A stretch of 64,000 nt of DNA, taken from Nitrosomonas sp. Nm34. GTDB taxonomy: Bacteria; Pseudomonadota; Gammaproteobacteria; Burkholderiales; Nitrosomonadaceae. Below the pieces are notes generated by a model. It searched no databases. It worked only from the letters and a program-made list of their open reading frames with translations, and was not told where the DNA came from. A program made the position numbers and the translations under genes. The stretch is from positions 1 to 64,000 of the forward strand of contig NZ_FORD01000001.1 of the NCBI RefSeq assembly GCF_900113925.1, given 5' to 3'. Positions 27,762 through 39,285 of the stretch are shown here, piece by piece (the stretch's first letter is position 1; each line of letters opens with the position of its first letter).

Positions 27762-28805
27762 ATGAGGAACGCCCAAGCCCCAGTTATCAGCATTGTGAGT
27801 TGGATATTGCTCGGTTTACTGACAATAGCAACGGGTAGCTGGGGTGTTCTTGCTCTTGCTTTTTCAGGTCCATACAGCGATATAGTACGTAACATCCTGG
27901 CCGCAGCATTTGGGATTGCATCGCTATCAACTTTAATCGCATTAAGCTTTCGACGCTGGCGATGGCAAGCGCTTATTGGCTATTATTATGCGTTATTCTT
28001 AATATTATTAATGTGGTGGAGCACTATTTCACCCTCCAATGAGCGCAACTGGCAAACAGATGTTGCAGTATTGCCATACGCTACCATAGAAGGCAATCTC
28101 ATCACAGTACACAACATTCGTAACTTTAACTACCGCAGCGAGACTGATTATACCCCTGGATACTATGACAAAGGTTTTGACTTAAACAAACTGGAGGCAG
28201 TGGATATCGTGGCATCTTATTGGATGGGGCCTGCCATAGCACATATATTCTTGAGCTTCGCCTTTGCCAGTGATAACTATCTCGCCATATCCATCGAAAC
28301 ACGTAAGGAGAAAAGTGAAGATTATTCCTCTATCAAAGGTTTCTTTCGACAATATGAGCTTATCTACGTGGTCGCTGATGAACGCGACATTATACGATTA
28401 CGCACCAACTATCGTGAAAATCCACCAGAAAACACATATATTTATCGAGTGAATGGCCCCATCGAAAATGGTCGCCGCTTATTCCTTGAATATATGCGCA
28501 GAATCAATGAGCTAAAGACCAAACCCGAGTTTTACAACACGCTCACGACTAACTGTACAACCAGTATCTGGCTGAATAATCGCGTCAATCCGCCGCAGCT
28601 ACCTTTCGACTGGAAGATTCTTGCAAGCGGCTACCTGCCGGAATTGTTATATGAACACGGTAAATTAAAAACTGACGGCCTGACTTTTCCTGAATTACAA
28701 CAGCGCTCTCATATCAATGCCCGGGCACAGGCAGCTGATGATGCTGTAGATTTTTCGCGTCTTATTCGAGTGAGTGATACAAATACTCTAACCACGACAC
28801 CTTAA
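27762..28805 (+). CDS. DUF4105 membrane protein
   Basis: 347 aa. The N-terminus has three hydrophobic helices (about 9-32, 43-62 and 72-88), followed by a soluble domain of the DUF4105 family. Conserved elements are NERNWQTDVAVLPYATIEG, HNIRNFNYRS, IAHIFLSFAF, YRVNGPIENGRRLFLEY and the TTNCTTSIW segment, whose Cys is the predicted catalytic-type residue of a papain-like fold (family knowledge, function unproven). ATG at 27762 is 62 bp after the glycine-zipper gene. Confidence 0.83.
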   Translation: MRNAQAPVISIVSWILLGLLTIATGSWGVLALAFSGPYSDIVRNILAAAFGIASLSTLIALSFRRWRWQALIGYYYALFLILLMWWSTISPSNERNWQTDVAVLPYATIEGNLITVHNIRNFNYRSETDYTPGYYDKGFDLNKLEAVDIVASYWMGPAIAHIFLSFAFASDNYLAISIETRKEKSEDYSSIKGFFRQYELIYVVADERDIIRLRTNYRENPPENTYIYRVNGPIENGRRLFLEYMRRINELKTKPEFYNTLTTNCTTSIWLNNRVNPPQLPFDWKILASGYLPELLYEHGKLKTDGLTFPELQQRSHINARAQAADDAVDFSRLIRVSDTNTLTTTP

Positions 28806-29270
28806 GACACACATTAGATAAGTGCTGACTGTGTGCTAATTTGCGGCTAATGATACAACTTACCAAAACTTTACACATCAAGCGATGCTTCTCTTTCCCT
28901 ATGTATCAGGATACCTTTCGCCCGTAAACAAAAATACACATTTAAACCTTAAACGTTTGGCATAAACAATCCAAAAATATTTTTATTTTCTTGCCATAAA
29001 GACCGTTTTTACGTGTTAGCACGTATATTTTTAGCTCGAAGATTTTAATAAGCTATAGCAGTATCAGAATTGAATAAATTAAGAGAGTTTATTCTCCTGT
29101 TGTTTCATGCTAAAAAGGCAAGTGGTACGTTTTTTCAGCTACTTACTGCTGAGATTGATTTCTAATTCAAAGCATCAGGAGTAAGTAACTTGTCATTAAG
29201 CGGCATGAGCAAAGCCGAATGGCCTTAATCAAGTGTCCAGTTTTGTTCAATTACAACTAATCATAAAATC
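28806..29270. other. Intergenic region holding palindrome promoter site 1
   Basis: 465 bp with no recognisable frame. It carries the palindrome-N15-GATTTT element at 29010-29046 that is described separately. The remaining sequence shows nothing else. Confidence 0.5.
29010..29046 (+). promoter_or_regulatory. Shared palindromic promoter element, site 1
   Basis: TACGTGTTAGCACGTA (29010-29025), then 15 bp, then GATTTT followed by AATAAGC. The 16-mer is identical, in gene orientation, to site 4 (47019). It is directed at the hydrolase lipoprotein gene at 29271, about 245 bp upstream of its ATG. Function as an activator or sigma-factor site is inferred from conservation and fixed spacing. Confidence 0.65.
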
Positions 29271-30602
29271 ATGATGACAAGTGCTTATTATCTGAGCAAA
29301 AAAAATAGAGGATTAATTTTCTTTCTCTCAATCACTTTTTTCTTATCGGGTTGTGTCAGTAGCATCAGCAAGGGTGTAACACAAGCTCTTCTGGAAAAAG
29401 CTGAAACTGAAGATACGCGCATCTGCATCGTTGAGGGCATGCCTTTTGAAGGGATTAAACCAAACCTCATCAACAAACAGGGAGAGACCAAAGTCGCGAT
29501 GGTGCATGGTGTAGGGGATCATATACCAGGCTATTCCACCGAATTTTTGAATAAACTAGCCAAAGAATTAAACTTAAACAGTCGTTCGGGCGATTCCAAG
29601 AATATCACTTTGGTTTCACCTTTGTATCCTGACAAAACTCTGGGTAATTTGCGCGCAACCCAACTGCTGAATGAAGCTACCGGTGAGAAGTTAACGTTTT
29701 ATGAACTCGCCTGGTCGAGGCTTTCTCTTCCAGAGAAAGCGCTGCTGAGATTTGACACTTCAGGAGAAATTGATTTTCGCAGAGCCACAATCAATCGTAA
29801 GCTAAAGGAATTCACCAATGACACCACGCCCGATCCAATTATTTATTTAGGCAGCAGCAGACAACTTATTCTGGCCGCATTTGCGCAATCATTCTGTTGG
29901 ATGGCAACACAATACTGGCAAGATCTTCCCAAGGATGGGGAACATATCTGCCGAGGCTTGGGCGATGCGCATGTCGACAAAATAGAACGCGATGACTATG
30001 TCGTGATTTCACATAGTCTCGGTAGTCGTATCACCATTGATGGTTTCCAGCGTGTTGCCGATATGCTGGAGCACCCGGAAAAGTATAGAAGTTTAGCACA
30101 AGACGAACAGACTAATTCCATGCCTGTTTCTGTAGCAACCTCCAAAGCAATAATAGCACTCCGTGAAAAACATGTCCCCGTTTTCATGCTATCCAATCAG
30201 CTTCCACTCCTGCAATTAGGCAGAGAGCTTCCGGAGGTGGTGGGGCAGAAAGCAGCCTATTGTAAACCAGAAGGTGCGCATTATACGGAGCGCATGCTCA
30301 CCGACACATCCATTATCGCTTTCAGTGATCCCAATGATTTATTAAGTTATGGCATACCCAATCAGTTCAGCGAAAAATATCTGGATTCACGATTATGCCC
30401 AAGCATCACCAATGTCACGATCAACGTGGCCAAAATTATTGATGCCTTTGATATCAAAGGCTTTGCTAATCCACTGGAAGCCCATGTAGGATACTTCATT
30501 GATGATCGGGTGGTCGCACTGATTGCCAATGGCATCGGCAATCCGCATACCTCGCCGCTTATTAAAGAGAGATGTGAATTTACCAAAATAGGCGATAAGT
30601 GA
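29271..30602 (+). CDS. Alpha/beta-hydrolase fold lipoprotein
   Basis: 443 aa. A lipobox LSGC (Cys28) follows a hydrophobic signal. HGVGDH at residues 79-84 resembles the oxyanion-hole/first-strand motif, and SHSLGSR (nucleophile Ser249) is the nucleophile elbow, so it is probably a serine hydrolase or esterase. Aspartates in SDPNDLLSYG and the late His in EAHVGYF are plausible triad partners. The substrate is unknown. It begins an apparent three-gene plus-strand run with the Rap1a-like and glycine-zipper genes (spacing 16 and 44 bp). Confidence 0.78.
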   Translation: MMTSAYYLSKKNRGLIFFLSITFFLSGCVSSISKGVTQALLEKAETEDTRICIVEGMPFEGIKPNLINKQGETKVAMVHGVGDHIPGYSTEFLNKLAKELNLNSRSGDSKNITLVSPLYPDKTLGNLRATQLLNEATGEKLTFYELAWSRLSLPEKALLRFDTSGEIDFRRATINRKLKEFTNDTTPDPIIYLGSSRQLILAAFAQSFCWMATQYWQDLPKDGEHICRGLGDAHVDKIERDDYVVISHSLGSRITIDGFQRVADMLEHPEKYRSLAQDEQTNSMPVSVATSKAIIALREKHVPVFMLSNQLPLLQLGRELPEVVGQKAAYCKPEGAHYTERMLTDTSIIAFSDPNDLLSYGIPNQFSEKYLDSRLCPSITNVTINVAKIIDAFDIKGFANPLEAHVGYFIDDRVVALIANGIGNPHTSPLIKERCEFTKIGDK

Positions 30603-30618
30603 ATGAATTATTTAACCG

Positions 30619-31026
30619 ATGAAGGAAAAAATCATGCCTCTTACCATTTGTCAAAAATGCTTCATCACAATTATTATGGCAGGTTGCCTAACAACACAAT
30701 CTCAGGCTGCTACAAAAGATAATTTTCTGGCAAGAAATGCACAGGATATCATCGAGTTATGCACAGTCTCACCAACAGATCCCCTTTACACAGAAGCCAT
30801 CCACTTCTGCCATGGCTACCTGGTGGGCGTTTATCAGTATCAGCAAGATTTTTACAGTAGCCCTGAACTCAGCCCTCTGGTTTGTCCCCCGAACCCTAAG
30901 CCGTCACGCAACCAAACCATAGCAAATTATGTCGGATGGATGAAAGCTCATCCAGAATATCTGAAGGAGCGAGCCGTTGATACCGTAATGAAATATTTGA
31001 TAGAAAAATTTCCATGTAAAGAATAA
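30619..31026 (+). CDS. Rap1a/Tai-like exported protein
   Basis: 135 aa, or 130 from the internal ATG. A signal peptide ends near SQAATKDN. The body has the Rap1a/Tai pattern: ELCTVS, FCHGYLVGVYQYQQ, LVCPP, YVGWMKAHPEYLKERAVDTV and a final KFPCKE. Four cysteines are available for disulfides. Named members are periplasmic immunity proteins against type VI amidase effectors (Serratia Rap1a), but many homologues stand alone. No type VI gene is visible here, so an immunity role is only a possibility. Confidence 0.72.
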   Translation: MKEKIMPLTICQKCFITIIMAGCLTTQSQAATKDNFLARNAQDIIELCTVSPTDPLYTEAIHFCHGYLVGVYQYQQDFYSSPELSPLVCPPNPKPSRNQTIANYVGWMKAHPEYLKERAVDTVMKYLIEKFPCKE

Positions 31027-31070
31027 CGGTTACTGCTCATTTCATTCAATACTTTTTAGGAGCCAATAGT

Positions 31071-31346
31071 ATGAGAAAAATTCTGTGTTTAGTCATTGCA
31101 GTAGTCGTGGCAATGGGTATAGTGGGATGTGCAGGCATGACTCAGTCAGAACAGAGAATGATGACCGGAACGGCAGGAGGCGCAGCAACCGGCGCTGTAA
31201 TTGGCGCAATAGCAGGTAATGCAGGGATGGGCGCTGCCATTGGCGCAGGCGCGGGCTTGTTAGGGGGTTACGTTTATGATAAGCACAAACAGTCTGAGGA
31301 ACGTGCTTACCAAAAAGGCTATCAGGAAGGGCAGCAAAGGAGATAG
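31071..31346 (+). CDS. Glycine-zipper outer-membrane lipoprotein
   Basis: 91 aa. The lipobox is GIVGC (Cys20). The glycine zipper is at residues about 34-66 (GTAGGAATGAVIGAIAGNAG), and the end is the charged DKHKQSEERAYQKGYQEGQ. It resembles OsmB/YmgG-type lipoproteins. AGGAG lies 10 bp before the ATG. It converges on the minus-strand gene ending at 31352. Confidence 0.82.
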   Translation: MRKILCLVIAVVVAMGIVGCAGMTQSEQRMMTGTAGGAATGAVIGAIAGNAGMGAAIGAGAGLLGGYVYDKHKQSEERAYQKGYQEGQQRR

Positions 31347-31351
31347 TGTTT

Positions 31352-31978
31352 CTAGTATGTCCCTTCGCTGACCATGACGAGCCGGTCATCCCGGACGACA
31401 AAGTGCTTTATGACCGTGAGCGTTGGGCAGCACATCGCGTCTTGTGAGCGATGCATCGTCATCACAACTGTAATGTGATCACGCTCAATCGCTAACGAAT
31501 GCACCTTCACCCGATCGCCCAGAAAAACAGTGTCAGTATTCGTCCAACCTTGAATATTTTCAACATCTTCAATTAACAGTGCAAGTTCGTAGAACGTACC
31601 CGTTCCGCCCAAAGTAGTGATCACCACGACTACGCCCACCGTTTTGCCGTTCAGCACACCGAATGCCCGCTTATCGGCAAGTTTCACCACTACTTCAGAC
31701 ACGGAATCTGGAGCAGCTGAGGCACGAAATTCGTCCTGAGTAAGGATCACAGGTCCAATCTGATATACCTTAGATTTGAAGATAATCGATTTGAGATTTA
31801 CAGCAGACACATCGACCTGTTTAGCTTCAAAGCGGTCAAGTATATTTTCATCCTTGATTTGATGGCACTCCATATCCTCTAGGCCAGTTGATAGATAAGA
31901 TGCTTGACCTTGAAGTACGATGGATAATATCGCAACCCAGATTAAAGTAGATTTTGGAATTTTTTTAGGGAGTAGCAT
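31352..31978 (-). CDS. Exported protein of unknown function
   Basis: 208 aa. An N-terminal hydrophobic segment (about 11-27) looks like a signal peptide. The remainder is rich in short beta-strands (VGPVILTQDEF-like, KTVGVVVVITTLGGTGTFYELALLIEDVENIQG, DRVKVHSLAIERDHITVVM). Two adjacent cysteines occur in MCCPTLTV. No family is recognised. It converges on the glycine-zipper lipoprotein with a 5-bp gap. Confidence 0.65.
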   Translation of the reverse strand: MLLPKKIPKSTLIWVAILSIVLQGQASYLSTGLEDMECHQIKDENILDRFEAKQVDVSAVNLKSIIFKSKVYQIGPVILTQDEFRASAAPDSVSEVVVKLADKRAFGVLNGKTVGVVVVITTLGGTGTFYELALLIEDVENIQGWTNTDTVFLGDRVKVHSLAIERDHITVVMTMHRSQDAMCCPTLTVIKHFVVRDDRLVMVSEGTY

Positions 31979-32122
31979 GAAACCTCCTCAATCGTTATTT
32001 TATACTCCCGAATCCGTTGAATGCCGTCGGGTTATACGGCAGTCCAGATAAAAAAAGTACACAAAGAAATGCGCCTTACCCTGGTCTGCGGCAGCTCTTA
32101 CCTACCGTTCCGCCAGCTTATC

Positions 32123-32872
32123 TCACTTGTTTTTCTCTTGGATCAAACTGTCAAGAAAATGATTCAGACGACTATATTCCGATGACGTTTTTTTAGTCAG
32201 CAAGTCTACTAACATACCACCGAATGCAGCTCGAGCAGCGTCTTTGATAAACATGGGCTCCAGGCTCGCCGTTTCGCCTACCACGACAGATTCGGCTGCG
32301 GAGGACCATACAGGTTCACCGCTGATGGTGTCCCATAGTTGCAGGGAAAGTCTCATGACAGCAGAACGGGTCTGCAAAATCACGAATGGAGTAACCGGCG
32401 CATCCAAACGGTCCGTCATAGTTTGTGAAATGTATGCCAATCTGGGCTGAAGTACGTACCGTGCTTCTATACTCTTCCCGACTTTTTGAAGTAATTCCCG
32501 ATTCAGGATATGACTTTGATCAACGCCTTGGCGCAAGCGGGTATACTCTTCTGTCAGGCCGTGACGGTTAATCAGGGCGATTGTTTGCTGTGCATCCATT
32601 ATCTTCCAAGTGGGAACGATTTTTTTAATGGATTCCGCAAGATATAGGCTCAATACGGCTTCATCACCCCGAGAGGATGTCGACGCTAAGGGTGTGAACA
32701 GCGCCACCACTTCCCCTTCCAAGCCTGTTGGATTCGAGGAGGAAGAAAATAGCGTCGATGTGGTGCGTACTAACCATCTAGGCTGGACGCTTCCACACCC
32801 TGCCATAAAAAGGATGAGAAAGATCAGCCCTGCTACCCTAATCTTTGTCTGGAAACTAAAGATGTGAACCAT
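32123..32872 (-). CDS. Lipoprotein of unknown function
   Basis: 249 aa from the ATG at 32872; a longer frame starts at 32920 but its extra residues are hydrophilic. The lipobox is LFMAGC (Cys26). The body has the Curli/GNA1162-like pattern of lipoproteins that assemble in the outer membrane (ESIKKIVPTWKIMDAQQTIALINRHGL, VLQPRLAYIS, SLQLWDTISGEPVWSSAAES, FIKDAARAAFGGMLVDLL). This pattern is only suggestive. It stands alone, with about 130 bp upstream and downstream. Confidence 0.68.
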   Translation of the reverse strand: MVHIFSFQTKIRVAGLIFLILFMAGCGSVQPRWLVRTTSTLFSSSSNPTGLEGEVVALFTPLASTSSRGDEAVLSLYLAESIKKIVPTWKIMDAQQTIALINRHGLTEEYTRLRQGVDQSHILNRELLQKVGKSIEARYVLQPRLAYISQTMTDRLDAPVTPFVILQTRSAVMRLSLQLWDTISGEPVWSSAAESVVVGETASLEPMFIKDAARAAFGGMLVDLLTKKTSSEYSRLNHFLDSLIQEKNK

Positions 32873-33050
32873 ATCATCAATGCCTACGCCGCGGATGGAT
32901 GCTGATCGCTGTAGATCCATAATGAACTTTATTCATCCCTTATCTTAAATAGACCAAGTCTGAAAAAGATTAATTCTGCACTTATCCAGTTTGCCCAACA
33001 GTCCATTCAGATTGTGGCACCGCTTCGCTCATAAAATTTAGCTAAATTCA

Positions 33051-33509
33051 TTAGCTCGGTTGACCTTGACCTATTTTTTCTTTACGAGCAAAGTAAAAAT
33101 AGGCGCCCACCACAAAGAAATTAGTGATCACCGCGATGATATTCCATAGGATCACGGGTCTTGAAAGGATCAACAACCCGTAGTAAACCCATAAAATTTG
33201 GAAAGTACCCATAATGGCAGCCATCCTCGGATTCATGCCTTTACTTGACCTTCGTTTAAGCATCCCGATCAAATCCGGCAAAGCGGCAAAAGTTGTTCCT
33301 AATCCTGCTAGAAAACCGACAACTTCTGATCTGTAAAAACCAGGGAATAACAAGCTATCCACATCACGTATGGCAAATTCTCCGCAGCCAGTAAGCATGA
33401 GCACGCTGAAAAAGAAACAAAGCAAATGGCCTCTCTTAGGAGAAGCCCTATCCACCTCTGCTTTAGAGGGTACTGAAGCTTGCCACAAACCCGATTTATG
33501 CTTTTCCAT
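33051..33509 (-). CDS. SemiSWEET-like sugar transporter domain behind a lipobox leader
   Basis: 152 aa. Residues 61-145 form a single three-helix SemiSWEET unit (VVGFLAGLGTTFAALPDLIG, then RRSSKGMN, then FQILWVYYGLLI and IIAVITNFFVVGAYF). The usual PQ is PD here (PDLIG). SemiSWEETs are normally about 85-95 aa and dimerise. This one has 60 extra N-terminal residues that end in a hydrophobic stretch and LTGC (Cys42), a lipobox. The start is firm: GGAGG lies 6 bases before the ATG. The N-terminus predicts processing as a lipoprotein, unusual for this family. It is adjacent to the GH13/GH63 operon (36 bp), which suggests a shared sugar. Confidence 0.75.
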   Translation of the reverse strand: MEKHKSGLWQASVPSKAEVDRASPKRGHLLCFFFSVLMLTGCGEFAIRDVDSLLFPGFYRSEVVGFLAGLGTTFAALPDLIGMLKRRSSKGMNPRMAAIMGTFQILWVYYGLLILSRPVILWNIIAVITNFFVVGAYFYFARKEKIGQGQPS

Positions 33510-33545
33510 TCATTCCTCCGTCGTTATATCCGCTGTCTCCCGAAT

Positions 33546-35029
33546 TCAGCTCGACCAATTACGCTCACAGTGGAAAAGGTGATAACCCCATGGTTCTAAT
33601 TCTACGTACAAACCTGATACTTGAAGTTCATCACCCGACCGATCAAATACCCTTGTCTGCAACGGATCGCTCAACTGCCAGGGATGTCCGACGAGATCCG
33701 TCCACGGCAATCTCACCCTCGCTTTAGAATGGCTTGCTGAGAGATTAACGATAATCAGGTGGCGATCAGTATTTTTTTGCCAGCACCAGGCGACCACATT
33801 CAGGTAGCTATCATTGTCCGGCCAGCCGATTCGTTCGCACAGTCTCCATTCCCCCTCCTGAAAGTCTTGGCTGCGGAGGACTTCAAGAAGGGTGTAGTAA
33901 AACTTCTGAAAATTCTGGTCCACGGTTTCATCGGGGCGGCGGCGCAGGAACACGGGCAGTCTTACACGGCGTCCCTCGAATTGTCCTTCGTGAAACAGCC
34001 TCGCACCAGGCAATGTCGCAAACGTTATTGCAGCAGCCCGTGCTTGCTGATCAGTAAACGTCGCAGCAGCGCGCGGTTCGTCGTGGTTCTCAATAAAACG
34101 AACGAGCTTTTCCTGATAGGGCAGATCGGCGCAGAGATGCAGGTAAACGCTCTCGGCAGTATCATGCTCAAGGCGATCATAAAGACGCTTGTCGTAGCAA
34201 TAGTTGAAACCTTGCTGCTGCAGTGCCCATTCCCTATCCCAATAAGCCTCGGCAATAAACAGGAACTGTGGATGCTTCTTTTTCACAGCTGGAATCACTT
34301 GCAGCCAATAATCAACTTCTGGAACTCGACCCGCGCGATCACCCCATGTTCGGTGGAAAATGGTATTCATCAGCAACATGGCCATGTCGCAGCGCACACC
34401 ATCGCACTGGTCCGCAATATCATTTAATGTTGCGATGACAACATCGCGCAGGCCAGCGTTGAACGCATTCAGTTGAAGCACATCTTCCCAGGCGGGAAAG
34501 TAAGGGTCACGCCCACAAGCATACACACGGCTGTTGACGGACACAAATGAGTGAGGATCATGTATCAGATCTTCCTGAGTTCCCTGAATGAAGTATTCCG
34601 GGTGCTCAAGGGCCCATAAGTGATCATGAGCAACGTGGTTCGGCACAAAGTCAAGAATCAAACGTACCCCTCGCTCAGCGAGTTTGCTTCTGGCAATCGC
34701 TAATCCTTCCGTTCCTCCCAGGTGTTGATCCACCATATAGCGACGCACGCAATAAGGTGAGCCCACATTGTCCTCCGGCAAAAAATCAGGGAGGGCCAGG
34801 CGAAAATCTGCAAGCAGACCTTCGTTGCGCATCGATATGGCAATGCTAGCAGGGCTCCGTTCCCACACGCCCATCAACCAGACCGCATCGAATCCGAATG
34901 AAGCAATCTGATCCCACTCGCTATCAGGGACTGACGCTAGTGTATACTGTCGTGCCGACTTACGGGCCAACTCACCTAGCCACACCCAGGTGTTGATTTC
35001 ATAGATCAGCGGGTACTTCGGCCAGGCAT

Positions 35030-35033
<4 letters not shown>
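33546..35033 (-). CDS. GH13 alpha-amylase family glycosidase
   Basis: 495 aa, with no signal peptide, so cytoplasmic. All four GH13 conserved regions are present: DFVPNHVAHDH (region I), GVRCDMAML (region II with nucleophile Asp), FIAEAYWDREW (region III with acid/base Glu) and FIENHDEPRA (region IV). A C-terminal beta domain follows (NVVAWCWQKNTDRHLIIVNLSASHSKARVRLP). Specificity is not clear; alpha-amylase, trehalose- or glucosylglycerol-acting enzymes are all possible. Its ATG overlaps the GH63 stop codon by 4 bp. Confidence 0.87.
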
Positions 35034-37789
<2,756 letters not shown>

Positions 37790-37862
37790 CTGATTCTCCG
37801 CTTTATCAAGCTATACCGATAACTTAGCCAAGTTACTCAAGCAACCAGTATTGCCTATGCTA

Positions 37863-38924
37863 TTATTCCAACTTCGGAGAAAACTTACATTGCTGGCAGC
37901 CTGCCTTTGTCGGAACAGATACCGCCTTCTTCCAATAGGGCAGCAAGCGATAGGTAGCATAATCTTTTTTTGCGACGAGCCATGTACTCAGATCACGATT
38001 GATTAGGCTGGAAAGAAGCTGAATGTCAGCTTGCAGCGTCTCGCGCACAATAGCAGTCATCCTAGGAGACAGCGGCACCGGCGATGCCTGAATCGTATTC
38101 CAAGTAACCAATCGGCTGATCCGGCTGCGACGCTTTGAACCATCCTGATTGTAATGGGATAGACGACGCTGCAGGGTATCGATTACTTTTCCACGGCGCA
38201 TCACTGGCAGATAAAGTAACTGCTGCAGCCAGCGATACCGATACATACGGCTCTGGTATTTTCGCTCAAAGCGGGTCTGTCCGTCGTAATCGACGTGAAG
38301 GAACTCGAGGGCACGCTGATAGACACCCAGCGGGTCGGCCGCGAGATCATCGAAAACGATCACATGCGTTCGTTCGCGTCCTGTGATGGCGTAGAGTTGC
38401 TGAATTTGTGCACCAAATTTTGCGATCTCACTGTATGCCAGTAACCGGGTATCAAGACATCGCTTCGGGATATTCTCCCCTCGCGCTCGCGCCGGCTGAA
38501 GCGCCCACGCTTTCTCAAAATCCGGTTCGTCCTCTTGCAGCAGATATCGCAAACGCTGATGATACGATGGTAGCATGGTAAGCGGATCGCGCACTAAAAC
38601 GATAAACCGTGCATTAGGGTTAAATTGTTGAATTCGTTTGATAGCGTCGGGCTGATAGAGGTATGTCACGGTACCCTCACCTACGGCGCGACAATCAGCA
38701 GTAAAATGAGCGAAATAGCGGTCTAGATAATCCCGCCGCAATTCATTCTCGGATAAATCATGATCAAGCTGACTAAAGAAATAGGTCTCTTTGGGTTGCG
38801 AAAAGCATATCTGCGAGTTTCGTGCGAGGTATCGACAGAAAGATGTTGTACCGCAACGCGGTGCACCTATGACGAAGAAATCAGGAAAGCGTGAAAGTTG
38901 AGTCACCTGCTGATTATTTTTCAT
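37863..38924 (-). CDS. PAPS-dependent sulfotransferase
   Basis: 353 aa from ATG 38924 (AAAGG upstream); a GTG two codons earlier is also possible. The 5'-phosphosulfate loop is IGAPRCGTTSFCRYLARN (about residues 21-38), followed by KETYFFS. The 3'-phosphate site is FIVLVRDPLTMLPSYHQRL. The remainder is a typical sulfotransferase domain with a His-rich core. It transfers sulfate from PAPS to a carbohydrate or other small molecule; the acceptor is unknown. It is first in the operon with GH63 and GH13, directly downstream of palindrome site 2, which hints at a sulfated sugar. Confidence 0.85.
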   Translation of the reverse strand: MKNNQQVTQLSRFPDFFVIGAPRCGTTSFCRYLARNSQICFSQPKETYFFSQLDHDLSENELRRDYLDRYFAHFTADCRAVGEGTVTYLYQPDAIKRIQQFNPNARFIVLVRDPLTMLPSYHQRLRYLLQEDEPDFEKAWALQPARARGENIPKRCLDTRLLAYSEIAKFGAQIQQLYAITGRERTHVIVFDDLAADPLGVYQRALEFLHVDYDGQTRFERKYQSRMYRYRWLQQLLYLPVMRRGKVIDTLQRRLSHYNQDGSKRRSRISRLVTWNTIQASPVPLSPRMTAIVRETLQADIQLLSSLINRDLSTWLVAKKDYATYRLLPYWKKAVSVPTKAGCQQCKFSPKLE

Positions 38925-39285
38925 AACCACACCTTTCTACTAAATTTATTGGAATATGATATGGGAATAGGTTATTCAAATATGCTGGTTAAGAAAATAC
39001 GTATAAATACGTAGAAGTATTCTATAGGAAGAATCAACAAACTTATTCTGATTCAAATCACATACTTCAGTTTTTTAATGAAAACAGCATTATCTATCCC
39101 ATCTCACTGATAATCCTAAATTTTCTATAGGTATACTTCTTTGCATCTAACATCCATGCAGTATTACCAGCGCTGGGTTCAAATATGTTTTCGATGCGCT
39201 TAATACTGAAGTACCCAGCCTTAGCAGACAGCTGCAGCGCAAGGCTTTTAAAGAAGTTTCAGATAAATCATGACTCCCTAATGTC
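38925..39285. other. Intergenic region upstream of the sulfotransferase operon
   Basis: About 360 bp holding palindrome promoter site 2 (38977-39013). The rest is AT-rich with no frame I can support. It also contains the end of the minus-strand channel gene transcript. Confidence 0.45.
38977..39013 (-). promoter_or_regulatory. Shared palindromic promoter element, site 2
   Basis: TACGTATTTATACGTA in gene orientation (38998-39013), then 15 bp, then TATTTG followed by AATAAC at 38982-38977. It is directed at the sulfotransferase-GH63-GH13 operon, 52 bp from the -10-like element to the ATG. The most compact of the four sites. Confidence 0.65.

Noticed and set aside
33759-34427. 222-codon plus-strand frame within the GH13 gene
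   Set aside because: It is antisense to a gene with all four GH13 motifs and has no family features of its own.
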